Part shown: one piece after another, positions 16,491-23,920 of the stretch | Position numbering within the stretch: the stretch's first letter is position 1 | Layout: each line of letters begins with the position of its first letter | Assembly: GCA_026706325.1 (NCBI GenBank) | Contig: JAPOYZ010000505.1 | Location: forward strand, 1 to 24,352 | From: Candidatus Aminicenantota bacterium | GTDB lineage: Bacteria > Acidobacteriota > UBA6911 > RPQK01 > JAJDTT01 | Length of the DNA: 24,352 nt | Direction: 5' to 3' | Translations under genes and position numbers: made by a program | Notes under the pieces: generated by a model | The model's database searches: none | The model's input: the letters and a program-made list of their open reading frames with translations, nothing else | What the model was told of the DNA's origin: nothing

Positions 16491-19400
16491 ATGAACGATT
16501 CCTTGAAGTTCGGTCCCCAGGATCCATCACCTTCCGATTCCGCCGGACGCCGCGCCATCCGGGATTCCCTGGACGTGAGCCTTCTGGTGGAGGCGGCGGC
16601 AGGCACGGGCAAGACCAGCGAACTGGTCCGGCGCCTGGTGTCCGTCCTGGCGAGCGGCCGGGCCCGTGTCGACGGGATCGCCGCCGTCACCTTCACCCGG
16701 AAGGCGGCCGGCGAACTGAAGCTGCGTCTGCGAGAGGCCCTGGACCGGGCCCGGCGGCAAGCCTCGGATCCGGCCGAGATCCGGAATCTGGAGCGGGCGG
16801 TGGCGGGGCTGGAGGAGGCCGGCATCTCCACCATCCACTCCTTCTGCGCGGACCTGCTTCGAAAGAGGCCGGTGGAGGCGGGCGTCGACCCCGATTTCCG
16901 GGAAACCTCGGAAGATGAAGCGTCCCGCCTCTTCCTGAGGGCGTTTCGGCAATGGATGGAGGCGCGAATGGCCCATCCCTCACCGGGACTGGCCCGGGCC
17001 CTCCAGCGGTCCCTGACCCCACAGGGGAACGACTTCGGCTCGCCTCTGGACCAGCTTCGTTCGGCCGCCCGGCAACTCTTGGAATGGCGCGACTATGGGA
17101 GTTCCTGGAGACGGGAGACCTTCGACCGGGAAGGGGCCCTGGACGCCCTGGCAGGTAGGAGCCGGGAGTTGGCGGCCGACAGCATCCGGTCAACCAACCG
17201 GCGGGACAGGCTTCGGCAGAATCTGGGTCCGGTCCGGGAACTGGACGCCTGGGTCCGGCGATTCGAGCGGGAGCGGCGGCGCGACTACGATCGTCTCGAA
17301 GGCCGGATGCTCCGCCTGCTACGCGAGTTGAGGTCCCCCTTCTTCCGGCCGGTCCGGACCGGAGAATACGCTCCCGGCCTGCCCCGGGCGTTGGTGGTGC
17401 AGGCGCGTGAAAACCTGCTTCGGGAGCTGGAGGATTTCATGCGGCGCGCCGACGCCGACCTGGCGGCGCTGCTCCGGGAGGAACTGCTGGAGGTGGCCCC
17501 CTTCTATGAATCGCTCAAGAAACAGACCAGCCGGCTCGACTTCATGGACCTGTTGATCAAGACCCGCGACCTGATCCGGGACAATCCGTCCGTTCGCCGG
17601 GATTTCCAGGAACACTTCACTCACATCTTTGTGGACGAGTTCCAGGACACGGACGCGCTGCAGGCCGAGATCCTGTTGCTCCTGTCCGCGGACGACCCCG
17701 AAGAGACGAATTGGCGCAGGGTCCGGCCTGTTCCCGGAAAGCTCTTTCTGGTGGGAGACCCCAAGCAGTCCATTTATCGCTTCCGGCGCGCCGATGTGGT
17801 CCTGTACCAGGAGATCAAGGAGATCCTGCAGGCGGCCGGGGTGAGCGTGGTCCACCTGAAGCGGAATTTCCGCTCCGTGCGGCCCCTGCAAATGGCCGTC
17901 AACGCAGCATTCGCGCCGGAGATGACGGCCGACCCCGTCAGCGGTCAGCCCGACTACGTCCCGCTCGAGAGCCACCGGACGGCCGAGGGAGACCAGCCGG
18001 CCCTCATCGCCCTTCCGGTGCCGCGTCCCTACAGCAAATGGGGGAACCTGGCCAACGCGGCCATCGAAGAGAGCCTTCCCCAGACCGTCGCCGCCTTCAC
18101 CGACTGGCTGCTGCGGGATAGCGGCTGGCATGTGGGCGACCCGGAGGACCCGGCCCGGCGCATCCCCATTTCCCCCGGCCATGTCTGCATCCTGTTCCGG
18201 CGGTTCGTCAGTTGGAGACGGGACGTCACGCGGGACTATGCCAGGGGTCTGGAGATCCGCGGCGTTCCCCACGTCCTGATGGGCTCCCGGTCCTTCCATC
18301 AGCGGGAAGAGGTCGAGACCCTTCGGGTGGCCTTGGGCGCCATCGAACGGCCGGACGACGAACTCTCGATCTACGCGACGCTCCGCGGCTCCCTCTTCTG
18401 GATCCGGGATTCCCTGTTGCTTCGCTTCCGGGATCGTCACGGTTCGCTCCATCCCTTCCGTCCTCGTCCTGAAGACCTGCATGCCGATTTGGAGCCGGTG
18501 GCCGAGGCGCTGGAGATCCTGGCCCGTCTGCACCGGCGGCGCAACCGCCGCCCCGTTGCGGAGACCCTTTCCCGGCTCCTTTCTCTGACGCGGGCTCACG
18601 CGGGATTTGCGCTGCGCCCGGCCAGCCACCAGGTTCTGGCCAACGTGCAGCGGGTCTGCGATCTGGCCCGGGCCTTCGAGACCGGCGGAGGAGGCTCGTT
18701 CCGGGCGTTTGTGGAGCATCTGGAGCGACTGGCGCGGCGGCGGACCGGCGCCGAGGCCCAGGTTTCCGAAGAAGGAGTCGACGGGGTGCACCTGATGACC
18801 GTCCACAACGCCAAGGGTCTGGAGTTTCCGGTGGTGATCCTGGCGGACACGACGGCGCGCCTCTCTTCCGCGCGCCCGGACAAGCATGTCGATTCCAGCC
18901 GTAACCTGGCGGCCTTCAGTCTCATGGGGTGCGTCCCCTGGGAGCTGTTGGACCATCGCGACGAAGAGGCGGCGCGGGACCGGGCGGAGGGAGTCCGCCT
19001 CGCCTATGTCGCCGCGACGCGAGCCAGGGACCTGCTGGTGGTCCCCGGGCTGGGGACAGGTCCCAGGCCGGGTCCCAGGCCGAGATCGAGGCCGGAATGG
19101 TTGGCGCCTCTGGAGAAGGCGATCTATCCGGCGCGGGCGGACTGGACCCGGGGCAAACCGGCTCCCGGCTGCCCCACCTTCGGGCCTCGAAGCCTGCTGC
19201 AGAACCCCAGGGGGCGCGTCGAAGCCTCCATCCGGCCCGGCCTCCACCGGCCGCAGACGGGAGATCACGCCGTGGTCTGGTGGGACCCCGAGTTGCTGGA
19301 CTTGGCGGTCCGTCCCAACTTCGGCCTGCAGCGGGAGCGGATCCTGGCCGACGACGAAACGGGCCAGGCTGGGAAAGAAGGCCTTGCCCGCTACGAGCGG

Positions 19401-19976
19401 TGGCGGGAAGGTCGCCGGCGAGCGCTGAGGTCCGGATCCCAGCCCACTTCACAGGTGTTGACGGTCACTGGGGAACCCTCACCGGGAGACCCTCCCGAGT
19501 GTCTCTCCGTGTGGCTGGAGACTCATCCGATTCCCGATTCCCGGCCCACCGGTCCCAGGTTCGGGACCCTGGTCCACACGCTCTTGCGGGACGTCCGCCT
19601 GGACGAGGGCGAACCGGAGATCCGGAGGCTCGCCCGGCTCCATGGCAGGATCCTGGGCGTGACCAACCAGGAGCGAAAGTCCGCCATCCAGGCCGTGCGC
19701 TCCGCCCTGGAGCATCCGCTGCTGAAACGGGCGCGGGCCGCCCAGAGGCGTCACCGGGAGTTTCCTTTCGTGCTCGCGGTCGAGGAAGGAAAACTGCTGG
19801 AAGGCACCATCGATCTGGCCTTTCAGGAGGACGGCCGCTGGATCGTGGTGGACTTCAAGACGGACGTTCACCTCAAACCGGACGATCCACGCTACGTGCG
19901 GCAGGTGCAATGGTATGCGTATGGGCTGAAGCAGATCACGGGCCAGCCGGCCGAAGGATGGTTGCTGGGAATCTGA
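16491..19976 (+). CDS. addA: AddA-type UvrD-family helicase-nuclease subunit
   Basis: A 1161-residue superfamily 1A helicase fused to a C-terminal nuclease, as in AddA/RecB. Walker A is EAAAGTGKT (K41), followed by VTFTRKAAGELKLR and STIHSFCADLLR; motif II VDEFQDTD (D382, E383); VGDPKQSIYRFR; LKRNFRS; then HLMTVHNAKGLEFPVVIL and RLAYVAATRARDLL. The nuclease shows H1029 (TLVHTLL), D1108 (GTIDLAF) and D1121-x-K1123 (VVDFKTD). It unwinds and degrades broken ends with AddB. I chose ATG 16491, 8 nt after the addB stop, because the preceding in-frame sequence overlaps addB's conserved nuclease domain and is not family-like. A 12-bp tandem duplication (19059-19082) adds GPRPGPRP in a loop after motif VI. 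The two toxin-antitoxin genes follow after 27 nt. Confidence 0.93.
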   Translation: MNDSLKFGPQDPSPSDSAGRRAIRDSLDVSLLVEAAAGTGKTSELVRRLVSVLASGRARVDGIAAVTFTRKAAGELKLRLREALDRARRQASDPAEIRNLERAVAGLEEAGISTIHSFCADLLRKRPVEAGVDPDFRETSEDEASRLFLRAFRQWMEARMAHPSPGLARALQRSLTPQGNDFGSPLDQLRSAARQLLEWRDYGSSWRRETFDREGALDALAGRSRELAADSIRSTNRRDRLRQNLGPVRELDAWVRRFERERRRDYDRLEGRMLRLLRELRSPFFRPVRTGEYAPGLPRALVVQARENLLRELEDFMRRADADLAALLREELLEVAPFYESLKKQTSRLDFMDLLIKTRDLIRDNPSVRRDFQEHFTHIFVDEFQDTDALQAEILLLLSADDPEETNWRRVRPVPGKLFLVGDPKQSIYRFRRADVVLYQEIKEILQAAGVSVVHLKRNFRSVRPLQMAVNAAFAPEMTADPVSGQPDYVPLESHRTAEGDQPALIALPVPRPYSKWGNLANAAIEESLPQTVAAFTDWLLRDSGWHVGDPEDPARRIPISPGHVCILFRRFVSWRRDVTRDYARGLEIRGVPHVLMGSRSFHQREEVETLRVALGAIERPDDELSIYATLRGSLFWIRDSLLLRFRDRHGSLHPFRPRPEDLHADLEPVAEALEILARLHRRRNRRPVAETLSRLLSLTRAHAGFALRPASHQVLANVQRVCDLARAFETGGGGSFRAFVEHLERLARRRTGAEAQVSEEGVDGVHLMTVHNAKGLEFPVVILADTTARLSSARPDKHVDSSRNLAAFSLMGCVPWELLDHRDEEAARDRAEGVRLAYVAATRARDLLVVPGLGTGPRPGPRPRSRPEWLAPLEKAIYPARADWTRGKPAPGCPTFGPRSLLQNPRGRVEASIRPGLHRPQTGDHAVVWWDPELLDLAVRPNFGLQRERILADDETGQAGKEGLARYERWREGRRRALRSGSQPTSQVLTVTGEPSPGDPPECLSVWLETHPIPDSRPTGPRFGTLVHTLLRDVRLDEGEPEIRRLARLHGRILGVTNQERKSAIQAVRSALEHPLLKRARAAQRRHREFPFVLAVEEGKLLEGTIDLAFQEDGRWIVVDFKTDVHLKPDDPRYVRQVQWYAYGLKQITGQPAEGWLLGI

Positions 19977-19983
19977 GCCAAAT

Positions 19984-20009
19984 TATGGTAGTATTGCATC
20001 AGTATGGTA
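19984..20009 (+). promoter_or_regulatory. Candidate promoter/operator of the VapBC pair
   Basis: The 27-nt gap after addA is AT-rich for this DNA. TATGGTA occurs at 19984-19990 and again at 20003-20009, where it overlaps the antitoxin ATG; such a direct repeat could be an autoregulatory site for the antitoxin. TAGTAT (19989-19994) ends 9 nt before the ATG and could be a -10 box giving a leaderless message, consistent with the lack of a Shine-Dalgarno sequence. Confidence 0.35.
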
Positions 20010-20285
20010 AAGGTCACCTACTCACTCGATAAAGTGACCGTCCGGCAGATCCGTCGAATGGCGGATCTTTTCGGCATGGCGCAGAGCCATGTGGTTCGGG
20101 AAGCAGTCGCCGACTACGCCGCGCGAAAGGACCGGCTCAGCGAGCGTGAAAGGCTCCGGCTGCTGTCGGTGATCGACCGCCTGCGCGATGCACCGGTGAC
20201 CCGTTCCGAGCAGAGTGTCGACGCTGAAATCCGCGCGGTGCGGGCCGCGCGGCGCCACGGCGGACGAACGGCGCAAAGGCCGTGA
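20004..20285 (+). CDS. vapB: Ribbon-helix-helix antitoxin (VapB-type)
   Basis: A 93-residue protein whose N-terminal half has the ribbon-helix-helix layout of CopG-type DNA-binding antitoxins: a short strand (KVTYSLDKVTV), then helix-turn-helix (RQIRRMADLFGMAQSHVVREAVADYA). The charged C-terminal half should wrap and inhibit the toxin. Its stop overlaps the toxin start as GTGA, the usual coupling of antitoxin before toxin. It should bind its own promoter, where TATGGTA repeats are seen. The call rests on fold pattern plus the PIN-domain partner. Confidence 0.85.
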   Translation: MVKVTYSLDKVTVRQIRRMADLFGMAQSHVVREAVADYAARKDRLSERERLRLLSVIDRLRDAPVTRSEQSVDAEIRAVRAARRHGGRTAQRP

Positions 20286-20656
20286 CGATTCACCTCGATA
20301 CGTCGGTGCTGATCGACTCGCTCACTGGCCATCGCCGCTCGCTGGAACGGCTGTCGGCATTCGTGGCGGAAGGTCACCGGGTGATCCTCTCGACCGTCGT
20401 GCTGTACGAATGGTTGCGCGGGCCCCGGACGACAGCCGAGTTACGGGTGCAGGAAGAGATGTTTCCGCGCCGCGCGGCCGTCCCGTTCGATGCCGAAGCC
20501 GCCACCCAGGCCGCGAGGCTCTACCGCCAGACGCCTCGTCCTCGTGGGCGCGAGGTCGATCTCGCCGTAGCGGCCTGCGCTCTGGTGCAGGGTGCCGCCC
20601 TCTGGACGCTGAACCACGACGACTTCCGGGACCTCCCTGGTCTCGAATTGATGTAG
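20282..20656 (+). CDS. vapC: PIN-domain toxin (VapC-type ribonuclease)
   Basis: A 124-residue single PIN domain of normal VapC length. The metal-binding acidic residues are in place: D6 in IHLDTSVLID, E43 in VVLYEWLRG, D93 in GREVDLAVAA and the NHDDF motif (D113/D114) near the end, preceded by AALWTL. VapC toxins are magnesium-dependent RNases that cut tRNA or rRNA to stop translation; the target here cannot be told. It starts with GTG at 20282, overlapping the antitoxin stop, so it should be translated from the same message at a lower level. Confidence 0.93.
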   Translation: MTIHLDTSVLIDSLTGHRRSLERLSAFVAEGHRVILSTVVLYEWLRGPRTTAELRVQEEMFPRRAAVPFDAEAATQAARLYRQTPRPRGREVDLAVAACALVQGAALWTLNHDDFRDLPGLELM

Positions 20657-20708
20657 GAACCGGAACCGGGCCAACTCCCCTGACGCAGGCCGGTCCGCAC
20701 ATCCGAAA

Positions 20709-20744
20709 AGCGGTTCGCACTCCAAACCGCTACGAGAAGAGGAC
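20709..20744 (+). promoter_or_regulatory. 5' hairpin and ribosome site of the TIM-barrel gene
   Basis: AGCGGTT (20709-20715) and AACCGCT (20725-20731) form a 7-bp hairpin with a 9-nt loop. It is followed directly by AGAAGAGGA (20735-20743), a good Shine-Dalgarno sequence 4-5 nt from the ATG at 20748. The ribosome site decides the start; any regulatory role of the hairpin is speculative. Confidence 0.45.
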
Positions 20745-20747
20745 CCA

Positions 20748-22169
20748 ATGGATCTCGCCAATTTCGTCGGCGTCACCGTACTGCCGGAGTACTTCCAGAG
20801 CGAGTCCATCAACGGCGTGCTCGACCATCTCGAACGCAAAGCCGCCGCCACGGCCGTGACCACCTCCCCCTACGTAATGGAGCCGGGCGACTCCCGGACC
20901 GGATACCGGGAGCCTCCCGTCGACGCCGGGGCGGGAAAGGTCCGCCTGCTGGACCGGCCGCTCTGGGGCAAGCGGGAACTCTGGGCCCGGACGGCCCCGA
21001 GCTTCGGCCCCAATCTCCGGCTCTATCGCGGTCTGCGCTATCAGCCTCCAATGCCGGACGGCCTGACCGCCGAACAAGGTCCCATGGTCGAGCGGTTCAT
21101 CCAGACCGCCCGATCCCGGGGATTGAAGGTCTACCTCCAGGTCCAGGCGGCGATCCCGCCAGGCTACCGGGTTCAGTTTGGGGAGCCGGAACTCGACGAC
21201 CGCCCTCGCTTGCCCGACGGAAGCGTTCCCGAACGCCGTCTCTCGGCCAATGGAAGCCTGGCCAGTCCTCACATCCGGGAGTACACGCACGCTCTCATCC
21301 AGGATCTCTGCCGGCAATACCCGGATATCCACGGCATTCGAGTCGACTGGCCCGAATATCCCCCCTACCTCCTGGACTCCATCTTTCTCGACTTCGGCCG
21401 GCATGCCCGGAGAGAAGCGGCGGTGCTGGGATTCGATTTCGACCGGATCCGCCGTGCCGCAGCCGAACTCTACCGTCGCCTGCACGGGGGTCTCAACGAC
21501 TCCGTCCTGACCGCCTGCGCCCAAGCCGGAAGCCCCGGCCAAGCCCTTCGGCGCCTCGCGTCCGATTCCGCCGGGCTCGTGGAATGGGTCCATTTCAAAG
21601 CCAGCATGGTGGAATCGTTGCACGAGGGTTTCCGCAAGACCATGGACGAGGCGGGGGCCGGTCACCTCGAGTTGTGGTCCAACGCGTTTCCGCCTCCCTG
21701 GAACACGCTCTCGGGCATGGATTACCGGCGGGTGGGCCGGTACAGCACGGCCATTTCCGTGAAGCTCTACACGATGCACTGGCCCATGATGCTCCGGTTC
21801 TACGGCGACCAACTGCGCCAGGCGAATCCGGGAATCTCCGGCTCGCTCCTGGCTCGGGCTCTGGTGCGACTGTTCGACATCTCCGACGATCCGGCTCCGG
21901 ACCGGCTCGAGGATCTCTACTATCCGTCGCCCGGGGAGCGGCACCCGGCCGGCGCCGAGGCGCAGCACCGCAAGATCGTCCAGGCCCAACATGACGCGGG
22001 CGAGACTCCCGTCTACGCCCTGGCGCACGGATACGGACCGGCCGGGGACTTCCGGAACCGCCTGGAGACCGCCATGGCGGCGAGCCGGCACGGTTGCTGG
22101 ATCAACCGGTACGGATACCTGAACGACGAAAAACTCGAGATCATCGGGATGGTCGCACGCCGCTCCTGA
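20748..22169 (+). CDS. Conserved TIM-barrel, glycosidase-like protein of unknown function
   Basis: A 473-residue protein with no signal peptide or membrane segment, so cytoplasmic. Its strand-helix alternation and motifs look like a TIM barrel of the glycoside-hydrolase superfamily: ATAVTTSPYVMEPG, GLKVYLQVQAAIPPGYRVQFG, and HGIRVDWPEYPPY. In the last, R198, D200 and E203 sit where catalytic or substrate-binding residues of such barrels usually lie at the end of a central strand. HFKASMVESL and AISVKLYTMHWPMML give further strands. I do not recognise a characterised member, and the substrate is unknown. A strong ribosome site supports the ATG. It is followed by a gap full of hairpin repeats and then the sulfatase-maturase-type gene in the same direction; a shared sugar or sulfated-glycan role is possible but unsupported. 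Confidence 0.8.
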   Translation: MDLANFVGVTVLPEYFQSESINGVLDHLERKAAATAVTTSPYVMEPGDSRTGYREPPVDAGAGKVRLLDRPLWGKRELWARTAPSFGPNLRLYRGLRYQPPMPDGLTAEQGPMVERFIQTARSRGLKVYLQVQAAIPPGYRVQFGEPELDDRPRLPDGSVPERRLSANGSLASPHIREYTHALIQDLCRQYPDIHGIRVDWPEYPPYLLDSIFLDFGRHARREAAVLGFDFDRIRRAAAELYRRLHGGLNDSVLTACAQAGSPGQALRRLASDSAGLVEWVHFKASMVESLHEGFRKTMDEAGAGHLELWSNAFPPPWNTLSGMDYRRVGRYSTAISVKLYTMHWPMMLRFYGDQLRQANPGISGSLLARALVRLFDISDDPAPDRLEDLYYPSPGERHPAGAEAQHRKIVQAQHDAGETPVYALAHGYGPAGDFRNRLETAMAASRHGCWINRYGYLNDEKLEIIGMVARRS

Positions 22170-22170
22170 A

Positions 22171-22214
22171 TCGGGTTTTCCCGAACCGGAAAACGGGGAC
22201 AAGAATGTCCCCCC
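22171..22214 (+). repeat. Hairpin cluster after the TIM-barrel gene
   Basis: Right after the stop codon, TCGGG (22171-22175), loop TTTT, CCCGA (22180-22184) forms a small hairpin; an alternative fold pairs GTTTTCC (22175-22181) with GGAAAAC (22188-22194). It is followed by GGGGACA (22195-22201), loop AGAA, TGTCCCC (22206-22212), the same core as the copy inside the permease gene. It could act as a terminator; there is no clear T-tract. Confidence 0.6.
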
Positions 22215-22279
22215 TGTTGAGAAAAAAGGGGTAATTTTCAAACGTCCAGTCTTCGTGGCCAAGTTTGTCACAACGGAGT

Positions 22280-22326
22280 GCGGCGGTAGGAAAACCGCCG
22301 CTCCACCGGCGACAGGAAAGTCGCCG
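22280..22326 (+). repeat. Two tandem hairpins with identical AGGAAA loops
   Basis: GCGGCGGT (22280-22287), loop AGGAAA, ACCGCCGC (22294-22301) is followed after 5 nt by CGGCGAC (22307-22313), loop AGGAAA, GTCGCCG (22320-22326). Both are followed by CTCC. The stems differ in sequence but remain perfectly paired, while the loop is unchanged. Confidence 0.65.
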
Positions 22327-22390
22327 CTCCCATCCTTTTTCGACCGGCATTTCGCCGGGCATGGGCCGGTGCGAGAGCTCCTGTGGAATG

Positions 22391-22408
22391 GGGGACAGGA
22401 ATGTCCCC
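22391..22408 (+). repeat. Hairpin repeat copy before the sulfatase-maturase-type gene
   Basis: GGGGACA (22391-22397), loop GGAA, TGTCCCC (22402-22408) is a perfect 7-bp stem. It matches the 22195-22212 copy except for the loop. It lies 41 nt before the next start codon and just upstream of the candidate promoter 13-mer. Confidence 0.6.
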
Positions 22409-22418
22409 TCTCCTGCGG

Positions 22419-22431
22419 CGTAGTAGACTGG
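22419..22431 (+). promoter_or_regulatory. Shared 13-mer, candidate -10 region of the maturase-type gene
   Basis: CGTAGTAGACTGG, including TAGACT (22424-22429), ends 17 nt before the ATG at 22449. It is identical to the 13-mer upstream of the beta-propeller gene (12932-12920, minus strand). No clear Shine-Dalgarno sequence follows. Its promoter role is inferred from the shared position. Confidence 0.4.
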
Positions 22432-22448
22432 TTTTTAGAGATTCGTTG

Positions 22449-23774
22449 ATGGACCTTTCGGCAGTTCCCGCGCAGGTCAATGCCTTCCACGTCCTGACCA
22501 AGCCCACCGGACCCATCTGCAACCTGGACTGCAAGTACTGCTTCTACCTGGAGAAAGAGAACCTCTATTCCGGCACGTCCGCGTGGGCCATGCCGGACGA
22601 CGTCCTGGAGTCGTACGTCCGCCAGTACATCGAATCCCAGCGGGCGCCGGTCATCAGCTTCGCCTGGCAGGGGGGCGAGCCCACTCTCCTGGGCGTGGAT
22701 TTTTTCCGGAAGGTGGTCCGGCTGCAGGCCAAGTACGCGGCGGGGAAGAAGATCGATAACGGCTTTCAGACCAACGGGGTCCTGCTGGACGACCGTTGGG
22801 GCGAGTTCCTGGCCGAGAACGGATTCCTGGTGGGGATCTCCATCGACGGTCCCGAGCGTCTCCACGACCGGTACCGGGTGGACAAGGGAGGAGCCTCCTC
22901 CTTTCGAAGGGTGATGAGGGGGCTGGGCTACCTCCGGAAACACGGCGTCGAGTACAACACGCTGACCGTAGTGCAGCGGAGCAATTCCCGCCATCCCCTG
23001 GAGGTGTACCGCTTTCTCAAGCAGGCCGGCAGCCGTTTCATGCAGTTCATTCCCATCGTGGAGCGGGAGTCGCCTCAGCCCGATACGGCCGGACTGGTGC
23101 TGCTTTCCCCCGATTCGGCTGAGCCGGCCCGGGTGAGCCCCTGGTCGGTGGACGCAGTCCAGTATGGCAAGTTCCTCTGCGCCATCTTTGACGAGTGGGT
23201 GCGGCGGGACGTGGGCCGGTACTATGTGCAGATCTTCGACGTGGCCCTGGAGAGTTGGATGGGCATGGCCGCCAGCCTGTGCGTCTTCCGCGAGACCTGC
23301 GGTTCGGCCCTGGCTCTGGAGCACAACGGAGACCTCTACTCCTGCGACCACTACGTCTATCCGGAAAACCTCCTGGGCAACATCATGGAGGATCCCCTGG
23401 GGTCGCTGGTCACCTCACCCAGCCAGATTCGTTTCGGGCAGGACAAGCGGGACCGGCTCCCCCGCTACTGCCGCGAATGCGAAGTCCGGTTCGCCTGCAA
23501 CGGCGAGTGTCCCAAGCACCGCTTCATCCGGACTCCCCAAGGAGAAGCGGGGCTCAACTACCTCTGCGCCGGATACAAGCTCTTCTTCAACCACATCGAC
23601 CCCTACATGCGTTTCATGGCGGGCGAGCTCCGCCAGGGACGGGCGCCGGCCAACGTCATGGGTTGGGTACGGCGGAGGGATCTGGAAGCTCAGGGAAGAG
23701 GGCGCCCCGGAAGAAACGATCCCTGCCTCTGCGGAAGCGGCAGGAAGTACAAGAAGTGCTGCGGCCGTCGCTGA
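22449..23774 (+). CDS. Anaerobic sulfatase-maturase-type radical SAM/SPASM enzyme with SEC-C tail
   Basis: A 441-residue protein of the anSME class, which oxidises an active-site Cys or Ser of a sulfatase to formylglycine without oxygen. The radical SAM cluster is C24-x3-C28-x2-C31 (CNLDCKYCFY), followed by ISFAWQGGEPTLLG and FQTNGVLLDD. The SPASM region matches anSME spacing: C278, C284 and C299, with D300 (SCDHYV) where the catalytic aspartate sits, then C341, C344, C350, C354 and C373 for the auxiliary clusters. Residues 421-441 add a SEC-C metal motif, C426-x-C428 and C437-C438 in DPCLCGSGRKYKKCC, which is not part of the minimal enzyme. I chose ATG 22449 because family similarity begins at AFHVLTKPTGPICN; an upstream in-frame ATG at 22383 would run through a hairpin repeat. 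No sulfatase (CxPxR) gene is in the window. Confidence 0.92.
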   Translation: MDLSAVPAQVNAFHVLTKPTGPICNLDCKYCFYLEKENLYSGTSAWAMPDDVLESYVRQYIESQRAPVISFAWQGGEPTLLGVDFFRKVVRLQAKYAAGKKIDNGFQTNGVLLDDRWGEFLAENGFLVGISIDGPERLHDRYRVDKGGASSFRRVMRGLGYLRKHGVEYNTLTVVQRSNSRHPLEVYRFLKQAGSRFMQFIPIVERESPQPDTAGLVLLSPDSAEPARVSPWSVDAVQYGKFLCAIFDEWVRRDVGRYYVQIFDVALESWMGMAASLCVFRETCGSALALEHNGDLYSCDHYVYPENLLGNIMEDPLGSLVTSPSQIRFGQDKRDRLPRYCRECEVRFACNGECPKHRFIRTPQGEAGLNYLCAGYKLFFNHIDPYMRFMAGELRQGRAPANVMGWVRRRDLEAQGRGRPGRNDPCLCGSGRKYKKCCGRR

Positions 23775-23778
23775 CGGC
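23764..23778 (+). terminator. Weak terminator-like hairpin at the maturase-type gene stop
   Basis: GCCGTC (23764-23769), loop GCT, GACGGC (23773-23778) pairs perfectly across the stop codon. There is no T-tract after it, so intrinsic termination is doubtful. The rest of the gap to 23920 holds no clear gene. Confidence 0.25.
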
Positions 23779-23920
23779 GCGAAGCCAGTGCATCGGGAGC
23801 CTTGGATTCGATGCAAAATAGCCCACAAGCGTGGTCAGCGACGACGACCTTTCTCTGGCCCTATTCCCCGAGGCATTCTATTCTCAAGGCAAAGAAAGTC
23901 AGATCGACCGCCCATCCGCG

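Noticed and set aside
22255..22449. Possible 64-codon small protein
   Set aside because: It is made almost wholly of the hairpin repeats; no ribosome site and no independent support.
20730..23351. Minus-strand open frame of 873 codons
   Set aside because: It spans two plus-strand genes with good motifs and the hairpin gap; composition is shadow-like.
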